From the NCBI RefSeq assembly GCF_027579695.1, contig NC_083571.1:50258390-50322389 (forward strand): 64,000 nt of DNA, in the 5' to 3' direction. The notes under the pieces are model-generated. The model had not been told where the DNA came from and made no database searches. It saw only the letters and a program-made list of their open reading frames with translations. Origin of the DNA: Neoarius graeffei. Lineage: Eukaryota > Chordata > Actinopteri > Siluriformes > Ariidae. The first letter of the stretch is position 1, and each line of letters opens with the position of its first letter. Both the position numbers and the translations under genes were made by a program. Shown here piece by piece: positions 44,248 to 55,408 of this stretch.

Positions 44248-45855
44248 CAGTGGTGCTTGAAAGTTTGTGAACCCTTTAGAATTTGCTATATTTCTGCATA
44301 AATATGACCTAAAACATCAGATTTTCACACAAGTCCTAAAAGTAGATAAAGAGAACTCAGTTAAACAAATGAGACAAAAATATTAGACTTGGTCATTTAT
44401 TTATTTAGGAAAATGATCCAATATTACATATCTGTGAATGGCAAACGTATGTGAACCTCTAGGATTAGCAGTTAATTTGAAGGTGAAATTAGAGTCAGGT
44501 GTTTTCAATCAATGGGATGACAATCAGGTGTGAGTGGGCAACTTGTTTCATTTAAAGCACAGGGCTCTATCAAAGTCTGATCTTCACAACACATGTTTGT
44601 GGAAGTGTATCATGGCATGAACAAAGGAGATTTCTGAGGACCTCAGAAAAAGCGTTGTTGATACTCATCAGGCTGGAAAAGGTTACAAAACCCTCTCTAA
44701 AGAGTTTGGACTCCACCAATCCACAGTCACACAGATTGTGTACAAATGGAGGAAATTCAAGGCCATTGTTACCCTCCCTAGGAGTGGTCGACCAACAAAG
44801 ATCACTCCAAGAGCAAGGCGTGTAATAGTCGGCGAGGTCACAAAAGACCCCAGGGTAACTTCTAAGCAACTGAAGGCCTCTCTGACATTGGCTCATGTTA
44901 ATGTTCATGCATCCACCATCAGGAGAACACTGAACACCAATGGTGTGCATGTCAGGGTTGCAAGGAGAAAGCCACTGCTGTCCAAAAAGAACATTGCTGC
45001 TCATCTGCAGTTTGCTAAAGATCATGTGGCCAAGCCAGAAGGCTATTGGAAAAAAAGTTTTGTGGGTGGATGAGATCAACATAGAACTTTTTGGTTTAAA
45101 TGAGAAGCGTTATGTTTGGAGAAAGGAAAACACTGCATTCCAGCATAAGAACCTTATCCCATCTGTGAAACATGGTGGTGGTAGTATCACGGTTTGGGCC
45201 TGTTTTGCTGCATCTGGGCCAGGACAGCTTGCCATCATTGATGGAACAATGAATTCTGAATTATACCAGATAATTCTCAAGGAAAATGTCAGGACATGTC
45301 CATGACCTGAATTTCAAGAGAAGGTGTGCCATGCAGCAAGACAACGACCCTAAGCACACAAGTCGTTCTACCAAAGAATGGTTAAAGGAGAATAAAGTTA
45401 ATGTTTTGGAATGGGCAAGTCAAAGTCCTGACCTTATTCCAATAAAAATGTTGTGGAAGGACCTGACACGAGCAGTTCATGTGTGGACACACACCAACAT
45501 CCCAGATTTGAAGCTGTTCTGTACAGAGGAATGGGCTAAAATTCCTCCAAGCCGGTGTGCAGGACTGATCAACAGTTACTGGAAATGTTTAGTTGCAATT
45601 ATTGCTACACAAGGGAGTCACACCAGATACTGAAAGCAAAGGTTCACATACTTTTACCACTCACAGATATGTAATATTGGGTCATTTTCCTCAATAAATA
45701 AATTACCAAGTATAATATATTTTTGTCTCATTTATTTAACTGGGTTCTCTTTATCTACTTTTAGAACTTGTGTGAAAATCTGATGATGTTTTAGGTCATA
45801 TTTATGCAGAAATATAAAAAATTCAAAAGGGTTCACAAACTTTCAAGCACCACTG
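44248..45855 (+). mobile_element. Tc1 element, family CAGTGGTGCTTGAAAG, copy 2
   Basis: The same terminal repeats as copy 1, flanked by TA at 44246-44247 and 45856-45857. It splits the RTE-like LINE between the linker and RT parts. The transposase is on the plus strand. Confidence 0.93.
44612..45633 (+). pseudogene. Tc1 transposase, copy 2
   Basis: The start region is damaged (ATG GCA TGA). The HTH/linker part is readable (YKWRKFKAIVTLPRSGRPTK). The catalytic region has [20 protein letters not shown] and SPDLIPIKMLWKDL: the third catalytic residue (Glu in IEMLW) is Lys. Frameshifts occur near 45060 and 45300. Clearly inactive. Confidence 0.88.
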
Positions 45856-45857
45856 TA

Positions 45858-46481
45858 TCAAGTACTTACCGTACTATTGCTGTACTTTCAACCCTCAGTT
45901 TTGAGTTTTTCAGTCCCAGAGCTCTTATTATTCTTGAAGCTCTTCAATACGTCTACCACTTCTTCCTTCTTTGGAATACTTTCATCACCTTCCAAGATTT
46001 TATTTTTTCGGAAGGGATAATCTTCAGGTCTCTCAAGCTCAGGAGGAGTCAGCAATTCGCGTGCAGCAAAATGATTGGCAAAATGAGCCTTCAAGTTCTC
46101 ATTTAATATGGCAAGTTTGTTACTTGCTTTGAAGGCGATATACTTTTTGGCTCCAACAAATTCCTTTTCTGCATTGCATGGTTCTGTTAGCACTGTTGAT
46201 ATTGTCAGCAATTTCTTTGTAGTAGCTGTTTTTCAGATGTTCTCTGTGCTTTTTTTTTTTGTTCTCTTCTCAAAGTTCCTCCTTGATGTATTGTCAGAGC
46301 ATTTGTGAAGTTGCAACATAAGCTGTTTGACTTGATCATCTTCCCAGGGTGCCTTTTTCTTTGTCCTTATGATTTTTGGACAAGTCTTCTTAACAGTTTT
46401 TAAATGTGGCTATTTCATTTACCTGATTCACATCTTCAGATTCAAAGTTTAAGCTTGCAAATTCTTTATCCAATTCATCAG
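45858..46481 (-). pseudogene. RTE-like LINE, linker between endonuclease and RT
   Basis: On the minus strand, ELDKEFASLNFESEDVNQVN starts next to the Harbinger insertion. It continues to FKASNKLAILNENLKAHFAN, ERPEDYPFRKNKI and KKEEVVDVLKSFKNNKSSGT. This resembles the segment preceding RT in RTE-clade proteins. Stops and a T-run expansion (46251-46260) break it. Confidence 0.65.
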
Positions 46482-46844
46482 TAAAGCCTCACTCACAACC
46501 CGCCCTAAGTGTTTTGGACATGCACGGGTCGCAGGGTTTGGTAGCTTGCAGCCGTGCCACCGGGTCGTGGTGAACCCGGGGGAAAGTTTGGGGGAGGAGT
46601 ACGGGCAAAGTACTTGTCAAGTACAGGTGCACACCTGACTTCCTTGAGGCGTGGGAAAAATTGCACCATTAGCCCATGAAAAGCGTATGTCTGATGCACG
46701 CGATCAGTGCGTGATCAGTGAGTGTGGAGTGTGTGAGACTTGCCTTTTACCAGTTTCCTGCACTCCGAGTATGGGCCACAATTGTGAAGCATGTGTGACA
46801 CATGTGATTAGCATGTTACAATCACTCACAACTTGCATGTGATG

Positions 46845-48078
46845 CAGGCCCGGTGCCAGGAACAGTTTACTAAGGGGGCAATTAGAAATCGCAAGGGGGC
46901 AAATATTTTTTACATATAGTGTGTAGTAGTGATGGCGGTCTGACAACGTGTTTCAAACAATTAACTGAGCCAACCACAAAACCACGGCCCTGAAGGTTGC
47001 TTTAGTCCGGGAAAATCATGTGGCATATTACCAGGGCAGTTTTATCAACTCCCGTGCCCACCTGTTAACCCTCCCCTCCAATTTTCTCACAGACACGCGT
47101 TACAACCAGAAAGATGCCAAACATAAAACAACACACACAAACCTACAGGCAATTCCTTTACATTTAAAATACATACAGATAGCTCCGCGGCATGAAAACA
47201 AAACGTCAATGCAAGTCTAAGGTACTTGGCTCGGCGGCCAAAATCATAATTTAAAAAAATCAACAGACCCCGCGGCTGCACCAGTAATAGCCTTCCTGAC
47301 TCGCACCGAGTCAACGCTAACCACTTAACCCGCGATCCCAGTTTAGGCGTGTAGGGGACTAAACACTCTGAAGTGATGAATTTTCACCCCCGCTGCATGG
47401 GGGGTGACATCAACGACACATATTCTTACGCTATTTGCGCACAAAGCAGACCATATATGAACACATACACCAACATAAACGGAGATAAACTTAGCTGACA
47501 AAGAAAGAAAATGGATTCACAATATTGTGATTGAATTCGTTTAATTCGGAAGGGGAAAGACTACTCCCGTAAACTGACTGCATATTGCAGGATATTGCAG
47601 AGACAGTGCACTTGTAAGTGTGCATGTAAAGCCCCCGCCCGCACGACCCTTGTCCTTATCACAGGTCTGTGTGTGCGCGGCTGTGTCAGCATTTCACACA
47701 TACACCCACAATAACTAGTAGTCCCCAGTAGTTAGGATTGATACATCTGTCTAAAACAGGGTTAGTATTAAATTCAGGCTTTTTGAAATAATCCTACCTT
47801 AATACAGTTGAATTCTACGATTGCAACGTAAGAATCATAACAACCAATCAGATTTGTTCTACCGTGCCAGTTTTAGTAGTGATTTATGTGAAATGTATTT
47901 TTGTGCAATGCGCAACCACTTAATATTTCGTATTTGAAAATGCAAATTATTAATACATCTATAATACATTATATTTTCATAAGAAAACAATTAAGTGATC
48001 TGAGTCTCCGTTGAGGGGGCGGGGCTGTAGCCACGAGGGGGCGACGCCCCCTTTCGCCCCCCCATGGCGCCGGGCCTG
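46845..48078. mobile_element. hAT element nested in Harbinger copy 2
   Basis: The termini CAGGCCCGGTGCCA and TGGCGCCGGGCCTG carry an exact 8-bp duplication, ATGTGATG, at 46837-46844 and 48079-48086. Copy 1 of the Harbinger has the empty site (ATGTGACGCAAG). No transposase frame is recognisable, so it is non-autonomous, about 1.23 kb. A GGGGGCGACGCCCCC palindrome precedes the right end. Confidence 0.88.
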
Positions 48079-48206
48079 ATGTGATGCAAGCCAGGAGTGG
48101 GTATAAAACCAGCGTGTCTGCAGCATTCTGCATCTGTTTTTCAGCTGAAGAACATTGGATATTTTGTGGGAAAATTTTTAAAAATTTTCAGTTTAAAGTT
48201 TAGAAA

Positions 48207-48578
48207 ATGGGACCAAAGAAGCGAGCAAAAGTGAAGTAACCCAGCCTGAAACAGCAGAGGGGGAGGAGGAAGAATTTGATGATGATGCACCGGCAAGCCC
48301 TGCACGGACAGAGAGAAGTATGTCTTCAAGCTGACAGAAGGCACAGCACCCAGCCAGAGGTATTTTCATAAGTAAATACACATGCTTTAAATATTCATTT
48401 CAGTATCTATATGCTAATGTAATTAATATTATATCTGCTGATTTTCATGTATGTTTCAGCTAACGATGCCCAGAAGTTCGGACATTGCAATCCCATCATC
48501 ACTGTCACGCCATTGTGCCATGCTCAGTGATGAGGACAAGGACATCCCGACATCCCGTCCCACCACTCAGCAGGAGTA
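48207..48578 (+). pseudogene. Harbinger core two-exon ORF (copy 2)
   Basis: ATG at 48207 gives MGPKKRAKVK-stop. In the adjacent frame SEVTQPETAEGEEEEFDDDA continues to SPARTERSMSSS, ending TGA. Exon 2 starts after CAG at 48459 and reads SSDIAIPSSLSRHCAMLSDE, DKDIPTSRPTTQQE and TAG (48576-48578). The exon-1 donor is degraded (CATAAGTAAAT). It parallels 31825-31640 and 30487-30368 in copy 1, which is better preserved. Confidence 0.5.
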
Positions 48579-48816
48579 GGAGCAGGACAGTAGCTCGGAG
48601 TCAAAGTGTGTTTCAGTGCTCAAACTGTTGGGCTATTTAGTTGGGATTTTTTACAATGTAATGAAATACGTTATTCCCTTATAAATCATGTTTTATTATT
48701 TGATGTTTGCATGGTCAATTAACATATACTCATATAAAAATAGCAAATGAGGTGGTCTTACTTTCTACAATGCTACAGGCTACATGATCGATTCCTTGGT
48801 TTCTCCCCAATATATA

Positions 48817-50411
48817 CAGTGCCTTGCAAAAGTATTCATACCCCTTGAAATTTTTCACATTTTTCCACCTTACAACCACGAACTTACAAGTTTTTTATTG
48901 AGATTTTATGTGATAGACCAACACAGAGTAGCACATAATTGTGAAGTGAAACGAAAATGATAAATGGTCTTCAAAATTTTAAACAAATAAAAATCAGAAA
49001 AATGTGATGTGCATTAGTATTCAGCCCCCCTGCGTCAATACTTTGTAGAGCCACCTTTTGCTGCAATTACAGCTGCAAGTCTTTTGTGGTATGTCTCTAC
49101 CAGCTTTGCACATCTAGACACTGAAATTTTTGCCCATTCTTCTTTGCAAAATAGCTCAAGCTCATCCAGATTGGATGGAGAGCGTCTGTGAATAGCAATT
49201 TTCAAGTCTTGCCACAGATGCTCAATGGGATTTAGGTCTGGACTTTGACTGGGCCATTCTAACACATGAATATTCTTTGATCTAAACCATTCCATTGTAG
49301 CCCTGGCTGCATGTTTAGGGTCATTGTCTTGCTGAAAGGTGAATCTCCTTCCCAGTCTCAAGTCTTTTGCAGCCTCCAACAGGTTTTCTTCCAGGATTGC
49401 CCTGTATTTAGCTCCATCCATCTTCCCATCAACTCTGACCAGCTTCCCTGTCCCTGCTGAAGAAAAGCATCCCCATAGCATGATGCTGCCACCACCATGT
49501 TTCACAGTGGGGATGGTGTGTGCAAGGTGATGAGGAGTGTTAGTTTTCTGCCACACATAGCGCTTTGCATTTAGGCCAAAAAGTTCAACTTTGGTCTCAT
49601 CTGACCAAAGCACCTTCTTCCACATGTTTGCTGTGTCCCCTACATGGCTTCTTATGCCTGTCTTTCAACAATGGCTTTCTTCTTGCCACTCTTCCAAAAA
49701 GGCCAGATTTGTGGAGTGTACGACTTATAGTTGTCCTGTGCACAGATTCTCCCACCTGAGCTGTGGATTTCTGCAGCTCCTCCAGAGTGATCATGGGCCT
49801 CTTGGCTGCTTCTCTGACCAGTGCTCTCCTTGCTCGCTCTGTCAGTTTAGGTGTAACGGCCATGTCTTGGTAGGTTTGCAGTTGTGCCATACTTTTTCCA
49901 TTTTTGAATGATGGATTGAACAGTGCTTCTTGAAATGTTCAGAGCTTGGGATATTTTTTTATAACCTAACCCTGCTTTAAACTTCTCCAGAACTTTATCC
50001 CTGACCTGTCTGGTGAGTTCTTTGGTCTTCATGATGCTGTTTGTTCTTCAGTATTCTCTAACAAACCACTGAGGCCTTCACAGAACAAGTGTATTTATGC
50101 TGAGAGTAAATTACACACAGTAGGACTCTATTCACTAATTAGATGACTTCTGAAGGCAATTGATTGCACTGGATTGTATTTAGAGGTATCAGAGGACAGG
50201 GGGCTGAATACTAATGCACACCACATTTTTCAGATTTTTATTTGTTTAAAATTTTGAAGACCATTTATCATTTTTGTTTCACTTCACAATTATGTGCTAC
50301 TCTGTGTTGGTCTATCACATAAAATCTCAATAAAAAACTTTTAAGTTCGTGGTTGTAAGGTGGAAAAATGTGAAAAAGTTCAAGGGGTATGAATACTTTT
50401 GCAAGGCACTG
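48817..50411 (-). mobile_element. Tc1 element (CAGTGCCTTGCAAAAGTATTC) in Harbinger copy 2
   Basis: Flanked by TA at 48815-48816 and 50412-50413, with inverted repeats of about 220 bp. The transposase is on the minus strand in three frames. It is a different family from the three other Tc1 elements in the window. Confidence 0.93.
49035..50032 (-). pseudogene. Tc1 transposase with two frameshifts
   Basis: The N-terminus MKTKELTRQVRDKVLEKFKA with HTH (ISQALNISRSTVQSIIQKWK) is in one frame. LTERARRALVREAAKRPMIT is in a second. The catalytic part ([38 protein letters not shown]) is in a third, open to its end. DD34E residues are intact. The frameshifts lie at about 49860 and 49620. Confidence 0.88.
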
Positions 50412-50894
50412 TATACCCAGAGTCTTGCCCCTCGTGTTGCGTGCGGGTCGCATGCACCGTGTGCAGGTTGCGTGAGCTGCGTGCACACCACACATAGGGG
50501 TAGAAAGTGAGATGTATCTCTGTCTTGCGGGCCACACACATAGCAAGTGTGGAATAATTGTGTAGTATTTCTGAGGCACGTCACTCATACAATGACCATG
50601 CGTCACTCTTGCGTCTTACTGTCATTGCAAAAAGCCCCTACTAGCCATTCTGTTGACTTGGTTCAGGCGTACAAAAGGAGTACAGGTCCCTTAAGTAGTA
50701 TATGCGTTCTTGATTTGTTGCAAGACCCGTAGAATTTGCATGTGCAGGACCAAAAGTCTCCACGGGCAGTCTGCGACCTTCTACGGCGCTGAACACACGT
50801 AAGTGTCGTGCAAGTCTCAAGCACGGTTTTGCCAATTTTTTTTACCGTGGACTGCCCATAGTAGTACATATGGTGGGTTGTGAGTGAGGCTTAA

Positions 50895-51110
50895 AGTCAA
50901 CAACTAAAGTCAACTTGGCTTTGGGTTGCATGCTTTTGCTCTGCTCAGTTTTTGCTTTAACTTCCTTTTTGATGATGGAAAACTGATATCCATTGCTAAC
51001 AATCTATTATCTGTATCAAATAGATGCAAGGGGTCAGGATATGCTCGACACTGTCACATAATTAGTTACCCATGGTGAAAATCCAAGATAGCGGTGTGGT
51101 GGTAACACGT
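50895..51110 (-). pseudogene. RTE-like LINE, end of endonuclease
   Basis: The minus strand reads YPDPLHLFDTDNRLLAMDIS, then FPSSKRKLKQKLSRAKAC, the DTDNRLL being equivalent to the catalytic D-H region (here D-N). It rejoins 52820-53700 across the Rex1-like insertion and 46481 across the Harbinger insertion. Confidence 0.65.
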
Positions 51111-52815
51111 ACACAGCGGCCTCTCCGGATCCAAAATGGGGGGGGGGGGGGGGTTGTCATTTTGTTCCTTTGATCGACCCTGTAGAGCACATGGAACCCA
51201 GATCAACTGGTGTTCATGTCTACCATCACCAGACACTCCTACCATACAGATACCATTGCAGAAAACATCATAAAAGATTATCTGCTGGACAAATTACGCA
51301 ACCTCGGCCAGCTGTGAGGAACAGGCCTCCAGTCCTCGGCCTCGCCTGAGGCCCGTGACATGGGGAGGAGTCATCGGAAGCAGTGTGCAAGGAGGCAGAA
51401 ACGTGGCAAGCATGGGGGTGTTTGTGCTAGGCTAGCAGCTAACCCTAGCCGTCCGGCTCTCCCATCCATTCTACTCTGTTCCCTAGAAAATAAACTTGAC
51501 TACATCCGACTCCAATGGACTACCCAGTGTGAGTTTAGAGACTGCTGCATCCTTGTTTTCACGGAGATGTGGCTCAGCAACCGAATTCCAGACACCGCCA
51601 TTCAGCCAGATGGGTTCGCTTCATTCCGAGCCAACAGAGATGTACCTCTGTGTGGTAAGACTTGTGGAGGTGGCGTGTGTATTTCCAGTAACACACAATG
51701 GTGCAGGAATTTGGTGCTAGTCTCTGGTTATTGCTCATTGTTAGTGGAGTTTGTGACTGTTAGATGTAGACCATTTTATTTACCACTGTGCTCTGTGTAC
51801 TGTATGGTGCTATCAGCGAACTGCAGAATGCACACCCAGATGGACTGTTTATTGTCACCGGAGATTTCAACCATGAAAATCTCAGGTCAGTGCTCCCTAA
51901 ATTCCATCAGTATGTGGATTTTGCAATGAGAGGGGTGAACACGCTGGATTTTGTTTACACAAACATTCCCGGTGCAGGCGGCACGGTGGTGTAGTGGTTA
52001 GCGCTGTCGCCTCACAGCAAGAAGGTCCAGGTTCAAGCCCCATGGCCGGCGAGGGCCTTTCTGTGTGGAGTTTGCATGTTCTCCCCGTGTCCGCGTGGGT
52101 TTCCTCCGGGTGCTCCGGTTTCCCCCACAGTCCAAAGACATGCAGGTTAGGTTAACTGGTGACTCTAAATTGACCGTAGGTGTGAACGTGAGTGTGAATG
52201 GTTGTCTGTGTCCATGTGTCAGCCCTGTGATGACCTGGCAACTTGTCCAGGGTGTACCCTGCCTTTCGCCTGTAGTCAGCTGGGATAGGCTCCATCTTGC
52301 CTGCGACCCTGTAGAACAGGATAAAGCGGCTAGAGATAATGAGATGAGATTCCCGGTGCATACCGTGTGGAGCCCCGCCCCACCTCGGCAACTCAGACCA
52401 CATCTCTGTTATGCTATTTCCAGTATACAGACCGCTAGTCAGATGCTCCAAACCAGTTCTAAGATTGGTGAAAACCTGGCCAGAAGGAGCTATCTCTGCT
52501 CTCCCAGGACTGTTTTGAGAGAACTGACTGGGACATGTTTAGGGAGGCTGTAGCCAATGGTGACTGCACTAACTTAGAAGAGTACACAGCATCAGTGACC
52601 AGCTACATCAGCAAGTGCATTGATGATGTTACTGTCTCTAAGACCATCACCAATCACCCCAACCAAAAGCCGTGGATTACTGCAGAGGTGTGTACACTAC
52701 TGAGGCCTCAGATGCTGCCTTCAGAGCGGGTGACAGTGTGGCCCTGAGAGCAGCTAGGGCCAGACTGTCTCAGGCCATCAGAGCAGCAAAGCACACACCC
52801 ACCCAAAGAATCTGC
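51110..52815 (+). mobile_element. Rex1-like LINE endonuclease fragment
   Basis: Plus-strand frames 51360-51929, 51788-51976 and 52370-52815 encode an AP-endonuclease domain: [49 protein letters not shown] and LDFVYTNIPG. The linker [14 protein letters not shown] follows. The conserved TETWL reads TEMWL. It is interrupted by a SINE and by frameshifts, and inserted in the RTE-like endonuclease. A run of 16 G lies at 51139-51154. Confidence 0.8.
51977..52348 (+). mobile_element. Full-length SINE in the Rex1-like fragment
   Basis: A 12-bp duplication, ATTCCCGGTGCA, lies at 51965-51976 and 52349-52360. The element begins GGCGGCACGGTGGTGTAGTGG with clear A and B boxes (TAGTGGTTAGCGC; GGTTCAAGCCC). 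It ends GATAATGAGATGAG. Confidence 0.95.
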
Positions 52816-52819
52816 AGCT

Positions 52820-53700
52820 ACATGTTTCCACTTCCAAGTTTCAGGATCAAACCATGTTCCATGGTGGATCCATTTGCATCTAAATATTGTGTTCATAATC
52901 AATTGATTTTGATGGCACCAGGTAAGGAATCTTTCTCCATTATCATTATTTTCTACTCTGTCAGAGTTGTTGTGACCTAGAACAGAGTCCCATGCATTGG
53001 AATCCTTACTCTTTGAAGAGATAGTGGCATTGACATGACCTAAAATTATCTGTTTGAATTTGGAACAATTTTTGTTGAGATTTTTTTTTTTTTGCCTTTG
53101 TCAAGCAATGATAGAACAACAGTTTTGATGCCTTGTCTGTTGCTGCATATGAATTCAGTAGTGCAAGATGCATCCCTTTGATGATAACAATAGTAGATAT
53201 AATTCTACCTTTCAGGTGTTCTTGGTACTCATCCATTGCCACATAAGGAGCATATAGTATGGCTACACCATGCTCCTTTTTACAGTCGTATCCATTCCAG
53301 ATGATTTGCCATCCTTTCATTGAGTCATCATCAAGCTCAAAGCTGCCTTTTTCCATGCATCTGACTTCCTGCAGGGCTAATGCATCAATACCAAGTGGCT
53401 CCGTAACCTTGATGATCGTTGCTAGTTTGATATCATCATGCAGTGTTCAAACATTGATGGATGCTATTCTTAACCTGTTATGCTTGTTAACTTGTTTCCA
53501 TTTCGAGTTCTCATTACCAGATGGTTGGAGGACAGGGACAAGCTGTCACAGTCAGTAGCATGCTTTTCACCAACCTCAGCCTGGCTGGTCACTGAGAGAC
53601 ATGCCCTTTGTTGACCCGCACAACGGATGATGTGCTATAATTTTCTTTTGGTTGACATGTTCATATGCCTTCAGTTGTGTTTTTCTTGTGACACCATCAC
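52820..53700 (-). pseudogene. RTE-like LINE endonuclease
   Basis: The minus-strand frame 53006-53356 reads MEKGSFELDDDSMKGWQIIW, NGYDCKKEHGVAILYAPYVA, GRIISTIVIIKGMHLALLNS. It is followed (about 52990-52820) by DSVLGHNNSDRVENNDNGER, FLTWCHQNQL and WIHHGTWFDPETWKWKHV. These are the strand and loop segments of an AP-like endonuclease. An earlier part (IASINVRTLHDD) is at about 53450. Stops are scattered, with an expanded A-run (53083-53096 on plus as T). Confidence 0.78.
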
Positions 53701-54383
53701 ACCATGGCCAAAAAAAAAGAAAGAAAAAAGTGGTCTTTGAGAGGAGAATCCACATCCCAAAACTGAATTGCTCCACAAAATCATCTTTGCCATGTTGTGA
53801 CTGAAGAGGAACTGATCTGGTCAGTCGATGTGTACTATTATTCAGTTTTTATTTCAGAAAATCTGTTAGGTAATAGTGAACAGTCTCTAAACATTGTAAC
53901 ATATAAACCTTTCAGCTATTTTCATGGGTGACGATACTGCCCTTCAAAATGAACATGTGTAGAAGTAAATAAAGCTTTTATTTATTCACTGAGCTTCCAG
54001 GACTCTCAGGCTGAAGCTGAGGAAAGAGCAAAGATTGCTCTTGAGTCCAGTGGTCAGCTGAAATATAAGAAGTTCATCCTGAAGTACCAGGTAAAAAAGC
54101 TGAAAGACTCAGTGAAGATTTTGGCAGAACAATGCTATGAGACTCCCAAGACACATGTCAAATTATGCAAAGTGAGAAAAGCCTGACATTAATCCTTATT
54201 TTTCAAAATACTGCGGGATAAATTGCACCATAGACTGAACTCCTGATTCCCAGTAACAACATTCTTGGTGACTTTTGTTGTTGTTGTTGTAGTATTCCTT
54301 CTTTTTAACACCTTTATAAAATGTTATTGGGTGCACATTAGAAGAGTGTGAAAATAATGGTCCCCAAATGATATGTTAAATAA
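53701..54383 (+). other. Unassigned sequence with one possible orphan exon
   Basis: From about 53994 to 54184 the plus strand reads SFQDSQAEAEERAKIALESS, GQLKYKKFILKYQVKKLKDS, VKILAEQCYETPKTHVKLCK and VRKA, then TGA, preceded by a possible acceptor (CACTGAG). It is charged and helix-forming (coiled-coil-like). It could be an exon fragment of a host gene or a relic; I do not recognise it. The rest has no supported gene. Confidence 0.3.
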
Positions 54384-54395
54384 ATGAAACCTGCA

Positions 54396-54771
54396 GGCGG
54401 CACGGTGGTGTAGTGGTTAGCGCTGTCGCCTCACAGCAAGAAGATCCTGGGTTCGAGCCCCGGGGCCGGCGAGGGCCTTTCTGTGTGGAGTTTGCATGTT
54501 CTCCCCGTGTCCGCGTGGGTTTCCTCCGGGTGCTCCGGTTTCCCCCACAGTCCAAAGACATGCAGGTTAGGTTAACTGGTGACTCTAAATTGACCGTAGG
54601 TGTGAATGTGAGTGTGAATGGTTGTCTGTGTCTATGTGTCAGCCCTGTGATGACCTGGCGACTTGTCCAGGGTGTACCCCGCCTTTCGCCCGTAGTCAGC
54701 TGGGATAGGCTCCAGCTTGCCTGCGACCCTGTAGAAGGATAAAGCGGCTAGAGATAATGAGATGAGATGAG
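54396..54771 (+). mobile_element. Full-length SINE, well preserved
   Basis: A duplication, ATGAAACCTGCA, lies at 54384-54395 and 54772-54783. The head is intact (A box TAGTGGTTAGCGC, B box GGTTCGAGCCC), with the GATGAGATGAGATGAG tail. Of the five copies it appears closest to the consensus of the set, so it is probably among the youngest. Confidence 0.95.
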
Positions 54772-54783
54772 ATGAAACCTGCA

Positions 54784-55408
54784 GTACCACTGCTGCAACC
54801 TCCATAAACACTGGAATAAGTGCTTTGACAGTCCGCATACAAGTGTAACTTGTAAAGTATTAAAGCAGATAATTATGATGTGGGTCAAATGTGGGTCAGA
54901 AACACATCGATACAGATATTTTATTTTATAACCCCCCACACAGTAATTTACGAAAATGAAGTCTACTTTGGCATTTGGCTGACCACCCAGCCCACATTTC
55001 AAGGTATATTCCAGAAGAAAGAAGCTCGGATTCACATCCTGACCAAGTAAAACAATGCCCTGCAATTCATTGATCAGGGGGTTAAATATATATATATTTT
55101 TTTAGACTTTAGCCTCTTATATCATGCAGTGAATAACACACAGGACTTACGGCAATGTTTATTATGACAATTTAACACAGACAGATTAACGTCAGAATAC
55201 GTATTGCATATTTGTGGTAAAGCAAAAGCTTACAAAGGAACCATCAAACTAGAAGCCATCAAATGTGGAAAAAAGAGCAATAGAAGTGACATTTAATGTA
55301 ATATTATATACCAAAATATTTAATATCATATTGTTGTTTTATATTTATTGCATGAACAATAAACATGAACAGTTTAAACAGTAACTTTTCATTTCTCCTG
55401 GAAATAAA
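54784..55408. other. No gene recognised
   Basis: AT-rich sequence with a TATATATATTTTTTT tract near 55086. A minus-strand frame at 54748-55065 overlaps the SINE tail and has no domain support. Confidence 0.45.

Larger units (their letters stand above)
46485..50891. mobile_element. PIF/Harbinger-type element, copy 2
   Basis: The ends AGCCTCACTCACAACCCGCC and its mirror are flanked by TAA at 46482-46484 and 50892-50894. It is the reverse orientation of copy 1 at 22193-32214. The core without nested elements is about 1.57 kb. It carries a hAT (46845-48078) and a Tc1 (48817-50411) at positions different from copy 1's inserts. Confidence 0.87.
42758..53700 (-). mobile_element. RTE-like LINE, minus strand, fragmented by later insertions
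   Basis: LINE pieces in consistent order on the minus strand: endonuclease (about 52820-53700 and 50895-51110), linker (45858-46481) and RT (42758-44245). The gaps are exactly filled by other elements: a Rex1-like fragment, Harbinger copy 2 and a Tc1. Frames join across the Harbinger insertion at TTA. It is the oldest layer in this region and carries numerous stops. Confidence 0.82.

Noticed and set aside
44570..45082. 170-residue minus-strand frame (also at 41471-41926)
   Set aside because: Antisense of the Tc1 transposase; appears in both copies only because the elements are sisters.
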